DNA from: Variovorax sp. CF313
GTDB lineage: Bacteria; Pseudomonadota; Gammaproteobacteria; Burkholderiales; Burkholderiaceae_C
DNA length: 64,000 nucleotides
Direction of reading: 5' to 3'
NCBI RefSeq assembly: GCF_000282635.1
Contig: NZ_AKIW01000068.1
Location: forward strand, 1-64,000
How positions within the stretch are numbered: the first letter of the stretch is position 1; each line of letters begins with the position of its first letter. Of this stretch, positions 8,450 to 17,622 are shown in pieces. The position numbers were made by a program, and so were the translations under genes. The notes under the pieces were generated by a model. The model saw only the letters and a program-made list of their open reading frames with translations. It had not been told where the DNA came from and did not search any database.

Positions 8450-9370
8450 ATGTCCGACCGAGATACCCCCGGCTCCGGGGACGATTCCCCCGAATTCCGG
8501 CCACGCCGCGAAATGCCCGTAGGCGCCATCGTCGCCTTCATGCTGGTGGTGCTCGGGACGGCCTTCGTCGGCTGGCGCTGGTATCAGCAGCAGCAACAAC
8601 TACCCGAGGCTCCGCCGGTGGCCGCGGCGCCGAACGACGGGCTCGCGCCCGCACCGGCGCCCGTGCCCGCGCCCGAGTCCCTGGAGCCGCGCAACCCCAT
8701 CGACGCGATTGCCGTGCCCGACACGGGGCTGCCTACCGTCACCGATTCCGATACGCGCGTGATGAAGGCGCTCGTCGACCTGCTCGGCAGCAAGAACGTG
8801 GCCGACTTCCTGAAGTTCGACGGTGTCGTGCGCCGCTTCGTGGCAACGGTCGACAACCTCGCGCGCGAGCAGGCGCCAGCGAGTGCGTGGCCGGTGCAGC
8901 CGGCCAGGCAGCGCTTCACCACCGCAGGGCAGGGCGAGAAACAGGTCATCGCGCCCAACAACGCCGCGCGCTACAACGCCATCGTGCTGTTTGCCGAATC
9001 GGTCGATCCTGCGAAGGCGGCCAAGACGTATGCCCGCCTCTACCCGCTGTTCCAGCAAGCCTATGAAGAACTCGGCTATCCGGGGCGCTACTTCAACGAC
9101 CGGCTCATTGCCGTGATCGACCACCTGCTGCAGGCGCCGGAGCCCGCCGGACCGGTGCAGGTGCGGCTGGTCGAGGTGAAGGGCAATGTTCCTTCGCAGC
9201 GGCCCTGGGTGCGCTACGAATACGCCGATCCGCAGTTGGAGTCGCTTTCTTCCGGCCAGAAGATCATGGTGCGGGTGGGGCTCGAAAACGAACGCAGGCT
9301 GAAGGCCAGCCTGCGCGGCTTCCGCGAGCAGATCGCCACGGCCGGCTTGGCGAAGAAGAAACAGCCCTGA
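8450..9370 (+). CDS. DUF3014 single-pass inner-membrane protein
   Basis: The 306-aa protein has a polar cytoplasmic N-terminus, one membrane helix near residues 23-44 (VGAIVAFMLVVLGTAFVGW), a Gln run, a Pro/Ala-rich linker at residues 50-85, and a periplasmic domain of about 200 residues. The domain resembles DUF3014 (FAESVDPAKAAKTYARLYPLFQQAYEELGYP). The type II topology suggests a periplasmic or envelope-associated role, but no reaction is known for the family. The ATG at 8450 follows an AAGGAAAG ribosome binding site. Confidence 0.75.
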   Translation: MSDRDTPGSGDDSPEFRPRREMPVGAIVAFMLVVLGTAFVGWRWYQQQQQLPEAPPVAAAPNDGLAPAPAPVPAPESLEPRNPIDAIAVPDTGLPTVTDSDTRVMKALVDLLGSKNVADFLKFDGVVRRFVATVDNLAREQAPASAWPVQPARQRFTTAGQGEKQVIAPNNAARYNAIVLFAESVDPAKAAKTYARLYPLFQQAYEELGYPGRYFNDRLIAVIDHLLQAPEPAGPVQVRLVEVKGNVPSQRPWVRYEYADPQLESLSSGQKIMVRVGLENERRLKASLRGFREQIATAGLAKKKQP

Positions 9371-9465
9371 CGCGCACGGTGCGCCGTGTAGGCGCGGACT
9401 GATTGCATGCCGCGCAGATGCCGCAGATGATTTGTTCCCAAGACCAAGATCTCGAGGACAAACGT

Positions 9466-9747
9466 ATGAACCCGATGAGCGTCGACCTCTACCAGAGTGC
9501 CACCGATCCGGAGAAATTCCTCGCGCTTCCCGCGGGCGCCGATCCTGCCGAACTCATGGGTCCGATGACCTTCGACCAGGACTACGCGCAGGTCAAGCGA
9601 TACCAGGAGGCATTCCAGTTCAACCCGTCCGAGGCCTATGCGGGCGTCAACGCGGCCAAGATCGCCGCGGACATCCTGACTGTGAAGTGGGCCATCTATC
9701 GCCGCGAATCCCCACCGAAGAAGGGCGCCGCGGCGCGGCGCGGCTGA
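9466..9747 (+). CDS. Small 93-aa protein of unknown function
   Basis: I do not recognise a family. The product is soluble, with an aromatic-rich centre (FDQDYAQVKRYQEAFQF) and a basic C-terminal tail (PPKKGAAARRG). The start is set at the ATG at 9466 because GAGGA lies eight bases upstream; an upstream GTG-type reading from 9403 has no ribosome binding site. It ends 18 bp before the stop of the convergent gcvP gene. Confidence 0.6.
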   Translation: MNPMSVDLYQSATDPEKFLALPAGADPAELMGPMTFDQDYAQVKRYQEAFQFNPSEAYAGVNAAKIAADILTVKWAIYRRESPPKKGAAARRG

Positions 9748-9765
9748 GCCCGCCTGCGGGCCTTC
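9748..9765. terminator. Short GC hairpin between converging genes
   Basis: Between the stops of the 93-aa gene and gcvP lies GCCCG-CCTG-CGGGC, a five-base-pair hairpin. It could stop transcription from either side. The T-run on either strand is poor, so this is only a weak call. Confidence 0.25.
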
Positions 9766-12675
9766 TCAGGCCTCTTCGGTTTCCTGGTATTCGCCCACCG
9801 GCACGCAACTGCAGAACAGGTTGCGGTCGCCGTACACGTTGTCGACGCGGCCGATCGGCGGCCAGTACTTGGCCTGCTTGAGTTCGGCCAGCGGGAACGC
9901 GCCGAGTTCGCGCGAGTAGGGGTGCGGCCACTCGGTGCCGAGCAGGCTCGCGGCCGTGTGCGGCGCGTGCTTGAGCGGGTTGTCGTCCTTCGGCCAGACG
10001 CCTTCCTCCACGCGGCGGATCTCGCCGCGGATGGCGATCATCGCGTCGACGAAGCGGTCGAGCTCGGCCAGAGGCTCGCTCTCGGTCGGCTCGACCATCA
10101 GCGTACCCGGCACCGGGAAGCTCAGCGTGGGCGCGTGGAAGCCGTAGTCGATCAGGCGCTTGGCCACGTCCTCGGCGGTGACGCCGCTGGTGTCCTTGAG
10201 CGGGCGCAGGTCAAGGATGCACTCGTGCGCGACGTGGCCGTTCGGGCTTGCGTACAGCGTCGGGTAATGGTCCTTCAGGCGCGCGCTGATGTAGTTGGCG
10301 CTGAGGATGGCCGTTTCGGTCGCGGCCTGCAGGCCCTTGGCGCCCATCATGCGGCAGTACATCCAGCTGATCGGCAGCACGGCCGCATTGCCGAGCGGCG
10401 CCGCGGAAACCGCACCGACGCCGTTCGATGCGACGCCGGCCGTCGCATGGCCCGGCAGGTACGGCACGAGGTCTTCGACCACGCAGACCGGGCCCACGCC
10501 CGGGCCGCCGCCGCCGTGTGGAATGCAGAAGGTCTTGTGCAGGTTCAGGTGGCTCACGTCGCCGCCGAATTCGCCCGGCGCGGCCACGCCGACCAGCGCG
10601 TTCATGTTGGCGCCGTCGACGTACACGCGCCCGCCGTGCTCGTGCACGAGCTCGCACAGTTCCTTCACGCGCGTCTCGAACACGCCGTGCGTGCTCGGGT
10701 AGGTGATCATCACGGCGGCGAGGTGGGCGCTGTGCTTCTCGCAGGCGCGCTTGAGGTCGTCCATGTCGACGTTGCCCTGCGCGTCGCAGGCCGTCACCAC
10801 CACCTGCAGGCCCACCATCTGCGCGCTGGCCGGGTTGGTGCCGTGCGCCGACGACGGAATCAGGCAGATGTTGCGGTGGCCCTGGCCCTTGGCCTCATGG
10901 AAGGACTTGATGGCCAGCAGGCCCGCGTACTCGCCCTGCGAGCCGGCGTTGGGCTGCAGGCTGATGCCGGCATAGCCGGTGGCCTCGCACAGCCATGCGC
11001 GCAGCTGCGCGTCGAGCTGCGCATAGCCCTGCTGCTGCTCGGCCGGTGCGAAGGGGTGGATGTTGGCGAACTCGGGCCAGGTGATGGGGATCATCTCGCT
11101 GGTCGCGTTGAGCTTCATGGTGCAGCTGCCCAGCGGGATCATGCTGCGGTCGAGCGCGAGGTCCTTGTCCGACAGGCTGCGGATGTAGCGCAGCATCGCG
11201 GTCTCGCTCTTGTGGGTGTTGAACACCGGGTGCGTGAGAAAGGCGCTGGTGCGGCGCAGGTCTTCGGGAATGAGCGGCGCGGTGTTGGCGGCCAGGTCGT
11301 CGAAGCGCGGCATCGGGGTGCCGGCGGGCACGAACAGCGCCCACAGCGTCTCGATGTCGGCGCGCGTGGTGGTCTCGTCGAGCGAGATGCCCAGGTGCTG
11401 CTGCAGGCGCTGGCGCAGGTTGACGCCGCCCGCCTGCGCGCGCTCGATGATCGCGGCCGTGTCGTCGCCGGTGCGGATCGTCAGCGAGTCGAAGGCCGTG
11501 GTGTTGACCGGCTCGCGGCCCATCTGCGACAGGCCCCGGGCGAGGATGGCGGTGAGCGCCGCCACGCGCTGCGCGATGCGCGTGAGCCCGTCGGGCCCGT
11601 GGTACACGGCGTACATGCTGGCGACCACGGCCGGCAGCACCTGTGCGGTGCAGATGTTGGAGGTGGCCTTCTCGCGGCGGATGTGCTGCTCGCGCGTCTG
11701 CAGCGCGAGTCGGTAGGCGGGCTGGCCGTGCGTGTCGACGCTCACACCCACCAGGCGGCCCGGCAGCGAACGCTTGAACGAATCGCGGCAGGCCAGGTAG
11801 GCGGCGTGCGGGCCGCCGTTGCACAGCGGCATGCCGAAGCGCTGCGTGGTGCCGCAGACGATGTCGGCATCGAACTCGCCGGGTGCGACCAGCAGCGTCA
11901 GCGCCAGCAGGTCGGCCGCGACGATGAGGGCGGCGTCGCACTGGTGCGCGTGGCCCGCGAGCGGGCGCAGGTCGTGCACGTGGCCGGTGGTGGCGGGGTA
12001 TTGCGCAAGCACGCCGAAGAATTCGCCGCTCACCATCAGGTGCGGCAGCGTTTCCGACACGGTGCTCACCTTCACCTCGATGCCCAGCGGCGCAGCGCGC
12101 GTCCTGATGACTTCGATGGTCTGCGGATGGCAGTCGCCCGACACCAGGAACACGTTGCTCTTGCTCTTGACGCTGCGCTTGGCGAGCGTCATGGCTTCGG
12201 CCGCGGCCGTGGCTTCGTCGAGCATCGATGCGTTGGCGATGGCCATGCCCGTGAGGTCGCACACCATCGTCTGGAAGTTGAGCAGGGCTTCCATGCGGCC
12301 CTGCGAAATCTCGGCCTGGTAGGGCGTGTAGGCGGTGTACCAGGCGGGGTTCTCGAGCACGTTGCGCAAGATGACGCCCGGCGTGTGCGTGCCGTAGTAG
12401 CCCTGGCCGATGAAATTGCGGAACACCTTGTTCTTCGACGCCATCACCTTCAACTCGGCCAGCGCATCGGCTTCGGTCGCCGGTGCGGGCAGCCGCATCG
12501 GCTTCGCGCGGCGAATGGCCGCGGGCACGATGCCGTCGATGAGCTCAGCCCGCGTCTCCGAGCCGATCACGGGCAGCATGCGCGCCTCGTCCGCCGCATC
12601 GATGCCGATGTGGCGGGCGAGGAATTCTTCGGCGTTCTCTAGTTGTTGCAGGGAGGGGAGGGCGTGGCTTGACAT
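9766..12675 (-). CDS. gcvP: Glycine dehydrogenase (decarboxylating), P-protein
   Basis: The 969-aa protein is the fused, full-length P-protein of the glycine cleavage system. It decarboxylates glycine with pyridoxal phosphate and passes the aminomethyl group to lipoyl-GcvH. The N-terminus has FLARHIGID and the characteristic [29 protein letters not shown] region. The PLP lysine is in [18 protein letters not shown] near residue 700, beside the Gly-rich loop. Length matches the single-chain form of proteobacteria. It is last in gcvT-gcvH-gcvP, 54 bp after gcvH, and should be under the glycine riboswitch upstream of gcvT. Confidence 0.97.
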   Translation of the reverse strand: MSSHALPSLQQLENAEEFLARHIGIDAADEARMLPVIGSETRAELIDGIVPAAIRRAKPMRLPAPATEADALAELKVMASKNKVFRNFIGQGYYGTHTPGVILRNVLENPAWYTAYTPYQAEISQGRMEALLNFQTMVCDLTGMAIANASMLDEATAAAEAMTLAKRSVKSKSNVFLVSGDCHPQTIEVIRTRAAPLGIEVKVSTVSETLPHLMVSGEFFGVLAQYPATTGHVHDLRPLAGHAHQCDAALIVAADLLALTLLVAPGEFDADIVCGTTQRFGMPLCNGGPHAAYLACRDSFKRSLPGRLVGVSVDTHGQPAYRLALQTREQHIRREKATSNICTAQVLPAVVASMYAVYHGPDGLTRIAQRVAALTAILARGLSQMGREPVNTTAFDSLTIRTGDDTAAIIERAQAGGVNLRQRLQQHLGISLDETTTRADIETLWALFVPAGTPMPRFDDLAANTAPLIPEDLRRTSAFLTHPVFNTHKSETAMLRYIRSLSDKDLALDRSMIPLGSCTMKLNATSEMIPITWPEFANIHPFAPAEQQQGYAQLDAQLRAWLCEATGYAGISLQPNAGSQGEYAGLLAIKSFHEAKGQGHRNICLIPSSAHGTNPASAQMVGLQVVVTACDAQGNVDMDDLKRACEKHSAHLAAVMITYPSTHGVFETRVKELCELVHEHGGRVYVDGANMNALVGVAAPGEFGGDVSHLNLHKTFCIPHGGGGPGVGPVCVVEDLVPYLPGHATAGVASNGVGAVSAAPLGNAAVLPISWMYCRMMGAKGLQAATETAILSANYISARLKDHYPTLYASPNGHVAHECILDLRPLKDTSGVTAEDVAKRLIDYGFHAPTLSFPVPGTLMVEPTESEPLAELDRFVDAMIAIRGEIRRVEEGVWPKDDNPLKHAPHTAASLLGTEWPHPYSRELGAFPLAELKQAKYWPPIGRVDNVYGDRNLFCSCVPVGEYQETEEA

Positions 12676-12729
12676 GGCGGAGATGTAGGGCGGGAGGGGC
12701 GGGAGCGGTGGTCCGTGTTCAGCAGCGCA

Positions 12730-13101
12730 TCAAGACTCGGCGGCGAACTTGTCGTACGAGGCCGCATCGAGCAGCGCGTCGAGCTGCGCCGGCTCACTCA
12801 GCTTGACCTTGAAGAACCAGCCGCCGGCCAGCGGGTCGCTGTTGGCGAGCGAGGGGTCGGCGCGCAGCGCTTCGTTCACTTCGGTGATCTCGCCCGACAC
12901 GGGCATGAACACGTCGGCCGCGGCCTTGACCGATTCGACGACGCCGGCGACTTCACCCTGGGCAAAGGTCTTGCCGACTTCGGGCAGATCGACGAACACC
13001 ACATCGCCCAGCGCGTCCTGCGCGTGCACGGTGATGCCGACGGTGGCCGCGCCGCCTTCGGCCGAGACCCATTCATGGTCCTTGGTGTACTTGATGCTCA
13101 T
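12730..13101 (-). CDS. gcvH: Glycine cleavage system H-protein
   Basis: The 123-aa lipoyl carrier shuttles the aminomethyl group between GcvP, GcvT and the L-protein. It opens with the family signature KYTKDHEWVS and carries the lipoyl-lysine motif GVVESVKAAADVFMPVSGEI near residue 63. The ATG at 13101 follows a strong GAGGAG. The gene sits 44 bp after gcvT and 54 bp before gcvP, so the three are one operon. The L-protein (lpd) is not in this window and is usually shared with other dehydrogenase complexes. Confidence 0.97.
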   Translation of the reverse strand: MSIKYTKDHEWVSAEGGAATVGITVHAQDALGDVVFVDLPEVGKTFAQGEVAGVVESVKAAADVFMPVSGEITEVNEALRADPSLANSDPLAGGWFFKVKLSEPAQLDALLDAASYDKFAAES

Positions 13102-13145
13102 GTAAAAAACTCCTCGTGGAAAAAATGATGATCGGGATGCGTAGC

Positions 13146-14321
13146 CTAGCCGCGGTAGTAGCGGGTGGGCACGAAAGGCATGGTCGAGACTTCCATCGGC
13201 ACCGGCTTGCCGCGCACGATGGCCTGGATGCGCGTGCCCGGCTCGGCGAAGGCGGTGGCCACGTAGCCCATGGCGATGCAGCGGTCGGCGGTAGGGCCGA
13301 GCAGGCCGCTGGTGACGAGGCCGATGTCCTGGCCTTCGAAGGATTGCAGCACCGTGCCGTCGCGCACCGGAATGCGTTCGAGGGCAACGAGGCCCACGCG
13401 CTTGCGCTTCAGCGTGTCGTGGTCGGTGTGGCCTGCCGCGCCCACGGTGGATGCGGTGAGCTGCGCCAGGACCTTCGCTGCGCCCGGAAAGCCGCCAGCG
13501 CGCGCGCCGCCGGTGCGGCGCACCTTCTGCATCGCCCAGTTGAGCGAGGCCTCGACCGGCGTGGTGGTGGTGTCGATGTCGTTGCCGTACAGGCACAGGC
13601 CGGCTTCGAGCCGCAGCGAATTGCGCGCGCCCAGGCCGATGGGCTTGACCTCGGGCTGGGCCAGCAGCAGGCGGGCGAGGGCGTCGGCGTCCTTGGCGGC
13701 CACCGAGATCTCGAAGCCGTCCTCGCCGGTGTAGCCGCTGCGGGTGACGAAGGCGGGAATGCCGCCGATCTGCACTGCGCCGCCCGTCATGAACACGAAG
13801 CGCTCGACACCGGGCGACAGCCGCGCGAGTGTGGCGGCGGCCTGCGGGCCTTGCAGTGCGAGCAGGGCGTGGTCGGGCAGGGGCTGCACGTCGCAGCGGG
13901 CGCCGATCTTCTGCTGGATGTGCGCGATGTCGGCCACCTTGCAGGCCCCATTCACGATCACGAAGATCGAGCCGTGGCCTTCGTTGAAGAACATCAGGTC
14001 GTCGATGATGCCGCCCTCGTCGTTCAGCAGCAGGCCGTAGCGCTGCTTGCCGGCGGGCAGGTCGATCACGTCGACGGGCATCAGGGTTTCGAAGGCGGCT
14101 GCCGCATCGGGCCCGACGAGGCGCAGCTGTCCCATGTGGGAAATGTCGAACAGGCCGGCCGCATCGCGCGTGTGCTTGTGCTCGGCCATCAGGCCGGCGG
14201 GGTATTGCACGGGCATCGAATAGCCGGCGAAAGGCACCATGCGGGCGCCGAGCTCCAGATGGAGGTCGTACAGCGGCGTCTTGAGAAGAGGGGCGTCGGA
14301 GGGAGCGGAAGAAGCAGCCAC
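13146..14321 (-). CDS. gcvT: Aminomethyltransferase, glycine cleavage T-protein
   Basis: The protein (391 aa from the chosen start) transfers the methylene group from aminomethyl-GcvH to tetrahydrofolate and releases ammonia. Signatures include LYDLHLELGARMVPFAGYSMPVQY, GLFDISHMGQ with the folate-binding Asp region, and SGYTGEDGFEI. I start at the GTG at 14321, which has TTGGAG six bases upstream. The ATG at 14366 adds 15 residues but lies only 10 bases from the end of the riboswitch and lacks a ribosome binding site. It is the first gene of gcvTHP. Confidence 0.95.
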   Translation of the reverse strand: MAASSAPSDAPLLKTPLYDLHLELGARMVPFAGYSMPVQYPAGLMAEHKHTRDAAGLFDISHMGQLRLVGPDAAAAFETLMPVDVIDLPAGKQRYGLLLNDEGGIIDDLMFFNEGHGSIFVIVNGACKVADIAHIQQKIGARCDVQPLPDHALLALQGPQAAATLARLSPGVERFVFMTGGAVQIGGIPAFVTRSGYTGEDGFEISVAAKDADALARLLLAQPEVKPIGLGARNSLRLEAGLCLYGNDIDTTTTPVEASLNWAMQKVRRTGGARAGGFPGAAKVLAQLTASTVGAAGHTDHDTLKRKRVGLVALERIPVRDGTVLQSFEGQDIGLVTSGLLGPTADRCIAMGYVATAFAEPGTRIQAIVRGKPVPMEVSTMPFVPTRYYRG

Positions 14322-14375
14322 GGGGCACTCCAAAGGGGCAGTCGAAATCCATGGCTGCAACGCCATGGGCCACCC

Positions 14376-14570
14376 CTGCTGTCCGCTTTACCTGAGAGAT
14401 TCGCCCCACGATCGGGGTTTGCTCCTTCGGTGGGCCGTTACCTGGCAACGGCCTCTCTCCAGCAAGGAAACACCGGTGTCCACCAGTGCCTTGTCAGTCC
14501 TTTTGCCTGAGCGTTCGGGAATCCCCTGCGCCTTCGGCGGCCCCGGCGTGCGGGGCTCTCTCCTGACCCC
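14376..14570 (-). promoter_or_regulatory. Tandem glycine riboswitch upstream of gcvT
   Basis: Read on the minus strand, two aptamer copies follow one another. The first has GGAGAGAGCCC, a GCCGAAGGCGCA core and CTCAGGCAAAAGGACTGA. The second has TGGAGAGAGGCC, ACCGAAGGAGCAAACCC and TCTCAGGTAAAGCGGACAG. These are the conserved bulge and P3 sequences of glycine aptamers, joined by a short linker. The element ends about 55 nt before the gcvT GTG. In gcv operons this tandem RNA switches expression on with glycine, and the same control is expected here. No separate terminator was identified in the expression platform. Confidence 0.93.
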
Positions 14571-14620
14571 GGCAAGTGTAGTGGATCGCGCAGCCCGCAG
14601 CCCCGGACTTGCCCTTCACC

Positions 14621-15028
14621 CTATCGCGACCACAGGCGCCACGCTGCGACGCCGACCGCGATCCACACGGCCACGACAAGCGCGGCGCCATACCGGCTGG
14701 TCGGCCTGGCGCCCGACTTCTGCATCCAGTCGTCGGCTTGCCGGCGGCACTCCGCGAGCACCGGCGGCGGAATCATCCGGATCGCAAGCCAGATCAGCCC
14801 CGGCAGCAGGAGAACGTCGTCGAGGTAGCCCAGGACCGGGATGAAGTCGGGAATGAGGTCGATCGGGCTGAGCGCGTAGGCGACCACGAGCATGCCCAGT
14901 GCCTTGGCATACCACGGGGTGGATGCATGCCTGCCGGCGAACCACAGCGTGACGCCGTCGCGCTTGACGCGCCGGGCCCAGGCGCGAAGCCGGTCGGACA
15001 GGGGCGGTTTTTCGGGGGCGGAGTTCAC
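14621..15028 (-). CDS. DUF1232 (YkvA-type) small membrane protein
   Basis: The 135-aa protein carries the DUF1232 signature at residues 40-80: a membrane helix with VVAYALSPIDLIPDFIPVLGYLDDVLLLPG. It has a basic N-terminal region and a second C-terminal hydrophobic helix (AALVVAVWIAVGVAAW). The family's role is unknown. The start is the GTG at 15028; an in-frame TGA lies five codons upstream and no other start is available, although the ribosome binding site is nearly adjacent. It lies between the gcv riboswitch and an unassigned gene on the same strand. Confidence 0.75.
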   Translation of the reverse strand: MNSAPEKPPLSDRLRAWARRVKRDGVTLWFAGRHASTPWYAKALGMLVVAYALSPIDLIPDFIPVLGYLDDVLLLPGLIWLAIRMIPPPVLAECRRQADDWMQKSGARPTSRYGAALVVAVWIAVGVAAWRLWSR

Positions 15029-15073
15029 CTCGCGATGGTGTCACAGGCCGCGTTCGCGCCCGTGGTGCGCTCT

Positions 15074-15610
15074 TCAATGAACGATTTCGGCCGGCGGCAG
15101 CAGCCGGTCGATGCGCTCGCGCAGCGATTCGGCTCGCTCCACACCGGCGGTTTTCTCGATCTCGGTCAGCATCAGCGCGGCGATGGTCAGCATCGCCTCG
15201 CGGTCGCGCGCCTCGCGCAGCGCGTCGCGCATCTGCAGCGCGAACTTCGGGTCGCGCCGCACGAACATGCGCTCGCAGATGTCGAACAGGAACATGCGCG
15301 TGGTGGCCAGCGAGCGCTTGCCGTCGAAGGTATCGGCCGAGGTGGGGAGGCGGATCGGTTCGTTGGCGGGGATCGGCACGGGCTGGGCGGGTGCCGGTGC
15401 GTCCGCGGCTTGCGGGCTCTGCAGGTAGCCCCTCTGGATCAGCGCCCGGATCGCCAGCTCGGCTTCATGCCGGTCGGGGAACAGCGCGCTGAAGTCGGTC
15501 AGCGAGCGCCGGCCGTCGGCCATCAGCAGCAGGGCGCGCTCGCGCTGGCTGAGCGTGCGCTGTCCGCCCTGGAGTTCGTCGCGCGCCTTGTCGGTCTTGG
15601 TGGGAAACAT
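15074..15610 (-). CDS. Conserved-looking 178-aa protein, winged-helix-like N-terminus
   Basis: I cannot name the family. Residues 20-65 (QRERALLLMADGRRSLTDFSALF then AELAIRALIQRGYL) have the helix-helix-wing spacing of a small winged-helix domain, as in proteins that close with a sheet after LIQRGYL. A Pro/Ala linker follows, then a helical C-terminus with FALQMRDALREARDREAML. It could be a DNA-binding or protein-binding adaptor; this is inference. I use the ATG at 15610; a longer reading to 15655 adds a Cys/His-rich segment unlike the rest. It follows dctM by 98 bp. Confidence 0.55.
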   Translation of the reverse strand: MFPTKTDKARDELQGGQRTLSQRERALLLMADGRRSLTDFSALFPDRHEAELAIRALIQRGYLQSPQAADAPAPAQPVPIPANEPIRLPTSADTFDGKRSLATTRMFLFDICERMFVRRDPKFALQMRDALREARDREAMLTIAALMLTEIEKTAGVERAESLRERIDRLLPPAEIVH

Positions 15611-15707
15611 GGCAGCCACAGCTTTGGGGAATCGATGGACACAGCATCGTTGCAAGCGGTGACATCTTTATTACCCGTTTTCCTCGCAGGGCCAATGGCC
15701 GCCGGCG

Positions 15708-17000
15708 CTACTTGAACCCGAGCGCGTGCGGCAGCCAGGTGCTCAGCGCCGGCACGAAGGTCAGTATCAGCAGCACCGCGCCGTGCGCCCAGAGGAAGGG
15801 CACCAGCTCCTTCACCAGCGCCGACATGGGTACCTTCGACACGTTGCACGTCACGAACAGCAGCCCACCCACCGGCGGCGTGATCATGCCCAGCGTGAGG
15901 TTGAAGATCACGATCATCGCGAAGTGCACCGGGTCCACGCCCAGCTTCACCGCCACTGGCGCGAGGATCGGCGCCAGCACCATCACGCCCGGCAGCGGCT
16001 CGATGAAGATGCCGAACAGCAGCAGGAAGATGTTGACGATGATCAGGAACATCCACGGCGAGAGGTTCATGCCGATGAGCCATTCGGCCATCTGCTGCGG
16101 AATGCCCTCGATGGTCAGGATCCACGCGAACGAGGCCGACAGGCCGATGATGATCAGCACCGAGGCCGACAGCAGGGCCGAGCGCGAAAGAATGTCGGGC
16201 AGCGCCTTCCATTCGAGCGTGCGGTAGATGAACTTGCCGCACACGAGCGCGTAGAACACCGCCACCACCGATGCCTCGGTGGGCGTGAACCAGCCCGCGC
16301 GCATGCCGCCGAGAATGACTACTGGCAGCAGGATCGCGGGAATCGCCTTCCACGTCGTCACCAGGATCTCGCGCAGCGGCGGCGTTTGCCCGTCGCCCTT
16401 GTAGTTGCGCTTCTTCGAGACGTGGAAGTTCACCAGGCACATCGCCACCGCGATCAGGATGCCCGGCAGGATGCCTGCTGCGAACAGCGTGCCGACCGAG
16501 ACCGTCTCGTCCTGCAGCGCGTAGATGATCATGATGATCGAGGGCGGAATGATCGGCCCCACGATCGCGGTCGAGGCCGTGAGCGCCGCCGCGTAGGAGC
16601 GGTCGTAGCCGGCCTTGTCCATCATCTTGATGAGCATCGACCCCGGCCCCGCCGCGTCGGCCAGCGCCGAGCCCGAGATGCCCGAGAAGAAGGTCAGCGA
16701 CACCACGTTGGTGTAGCCCAGACCGCCCCGGCGATGGCCCACGAACTGGCCCGCGAAGCGCAACAGCACCTCGGTGAGGGAGCCGCCGCTCATCAGCTCG
16801 GCCGCCAGGATGAAGAAGGGCACGGCCATCAGCGGAAAGCTGTCGATGCCGGTGAAGGTTTCCTTCAGCAGTACCATCAGCGGGTAGTTCTCCGCGAGGA
16901 TCAGCGTGGTCACGGTGGAAAGGCCCAGCGCGAAAGCAACCGGCACGCCGATGGCCAGGAACACGCAGGCGGAAACGATCAGAACGAGGCTTGCATCCAT
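15708..17000 (-). CDS. dctM: TRAP transporter large permease
   Basis: The 430-aa protein is the 12-helix-class membrane subunit of a tripartite ATP-independent periplasmic transporter. It uses the sodium gradient to import an organic acid delivered by the binding protein. Typical DctM motifs are PVAFALGLS near residue 20, FPLMAVPFFILAAELMSGG, SGSALADAAGPGSMLI and NLTLGMITPPVGGLLFVTC near the C-terminus. The ATG at 17000 follows a perfect AAGGAGG. It is the third transporter gene after dctP and dctQ, with 12 bp from dctQ. Confidence 0.93.
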   Translation of the reverse strand: MDASLVLIVSACVFLAIGVPVAFALGLSTVTTLILAENYPLMVLLKETFTGIDSFPLMAVPFFILAAELMSGGSLTEVLLRFAGQFVGHRRGGLGYTNVVSLTFFSGISGSALADAAGPGSMLIKMMDKAGYDRSYAAALTASTAIVGPIIPPSIIMIIYALQDETVSVGTLFAAGILPGILIAVAMCLVNFHVSKKRNYKGDGQTPPLREILVTTWKAIPAILLPVVILGGMRAGWFTPTEASVVAVFYALVCGKFIYRTLEWKALPDILSRSALLSASVLIIIGLSASFAWILTIEGIPQQMAEWLIGMNLSPWMFLIIVNIFLLLFGIFIEPLPGVMVLAPILAPVAVKLGVDPVHFAMIVIFNLTLGMITPPVGGLLFVTCNVSKVPMSALVKELVPFLWAHGAVLLILTFVPALSTWLPHALGFK

Positions 17001-17012
17001 GGTCGTTCCTCC

Positions 17013-17525
17013 TTACAGCGACGCGCTCGCGTTGGCGTCGAAGTGCGCGTCGGAGGCGAACTCGCGGTTCAGCACGTAGCCGCGCACCACCAGCAGCCAA
17101 TGCACGACGAGCAGCACGCCGCCGAACAGCATCGCGCTGTAGATGTAGGCAAACGGAATCTGCGTGACGGCCGTGAGCTGGAACATCGTGCGCTGCATGT
17201 ACAGCCAGCCGTACCACACCATGAAGCCGAAGAAAGCGAAGAGAAGCCCTGCCACCACGATGCGCAGCGCCACCGCGGCGGGGCGCGGCAGCGCGTCCTG
17301 CAGGTTCTCGACCGCGATGTGCCCGCCGTAGCGCAGCACCGGCCCGGCGCCCAGGAATGTGAGCCAGATCATCATGTGGCGCGACACCTCCTCTGCCCAT
17401 TCGAGCGACTGGTTGGTGGTGTAGCGCAGCACGACGTTGGTGAAGATGATGACCGACATGGCGGCCAGCAGAAGAATCAGCGCCCAGCGGTTGGCGGCGA
17501 GAAAGTAGCGCTCGAAGGCTTGCAC
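17013..17525 (-). CDS. dctQ: TRAP transporter small permease
   Basis: The product (170 aa) is the four-helix DctQ subunit. It has the family hallmark FTNVVLRYTTNQSLEWAEEVSRHMMIWLTFLGAG across helices 1-2 and an N-terminal amphipathic stretch. It joins DctM in the membrane. A start at GTG 17579 is possible by frame but lies inside the loop of the hairpin upstream. I therefore place the start at the GTG at 17525, preceded by AGAGAA, which gives a usual family length. The gene is separated from dctP by a terminator-like hairpin. Confidence 0.85.
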   Translation of the reverse strand: MQAFERYFLAANRWALILLLAAMSVIIFTNVVLRYTTNQSLEWAEEVSRHMMIWLTFLGAGPVLRYGGHIAVENLQDALPRPAAVALRIVVAGLLFAFFGFMVWYGWLYMQRTMFQLTAVTQIPFAYIYSAMLFGGVLLVVHWLLVVRGYVLNREFASDAHFDANASASL

Positions 17526-17556
17526 TTTGAGTTGTTCTCTGTTGTGTCGAGAGATG

Positions 17557-17596
17557 AAAAAACGAAGCGCCCGGCGCACTATCGCTAGCCGGGCGC
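17557..17596 (-). terminator. Terminator-like hairpin between dctP and dctQ
   Basis: On the minus strand GCGCCCGGC and GCCGGGCGC form a perfect nine-base-pair GC stem with a 12-nt loop, followed by TTCG and six T. This has the shape of an intrinsic terminator, yet it lies inside the transporter operon. Partial termination here would leave more dctP than permease message. Confidence 0.7.
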
Positions 17597-17622
17597 GTTG
17601 CCGGAAGACCGGCGGGGCGGCG

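Noticed and set aside
9922..12642. Very long open frame (906 codons) on the plus strand opposite gcvP.
   Set aside because: It is the antisense shadow of gcvP; composition is typical of reverse reading of a GC-rich gene, with no start signal or family match.
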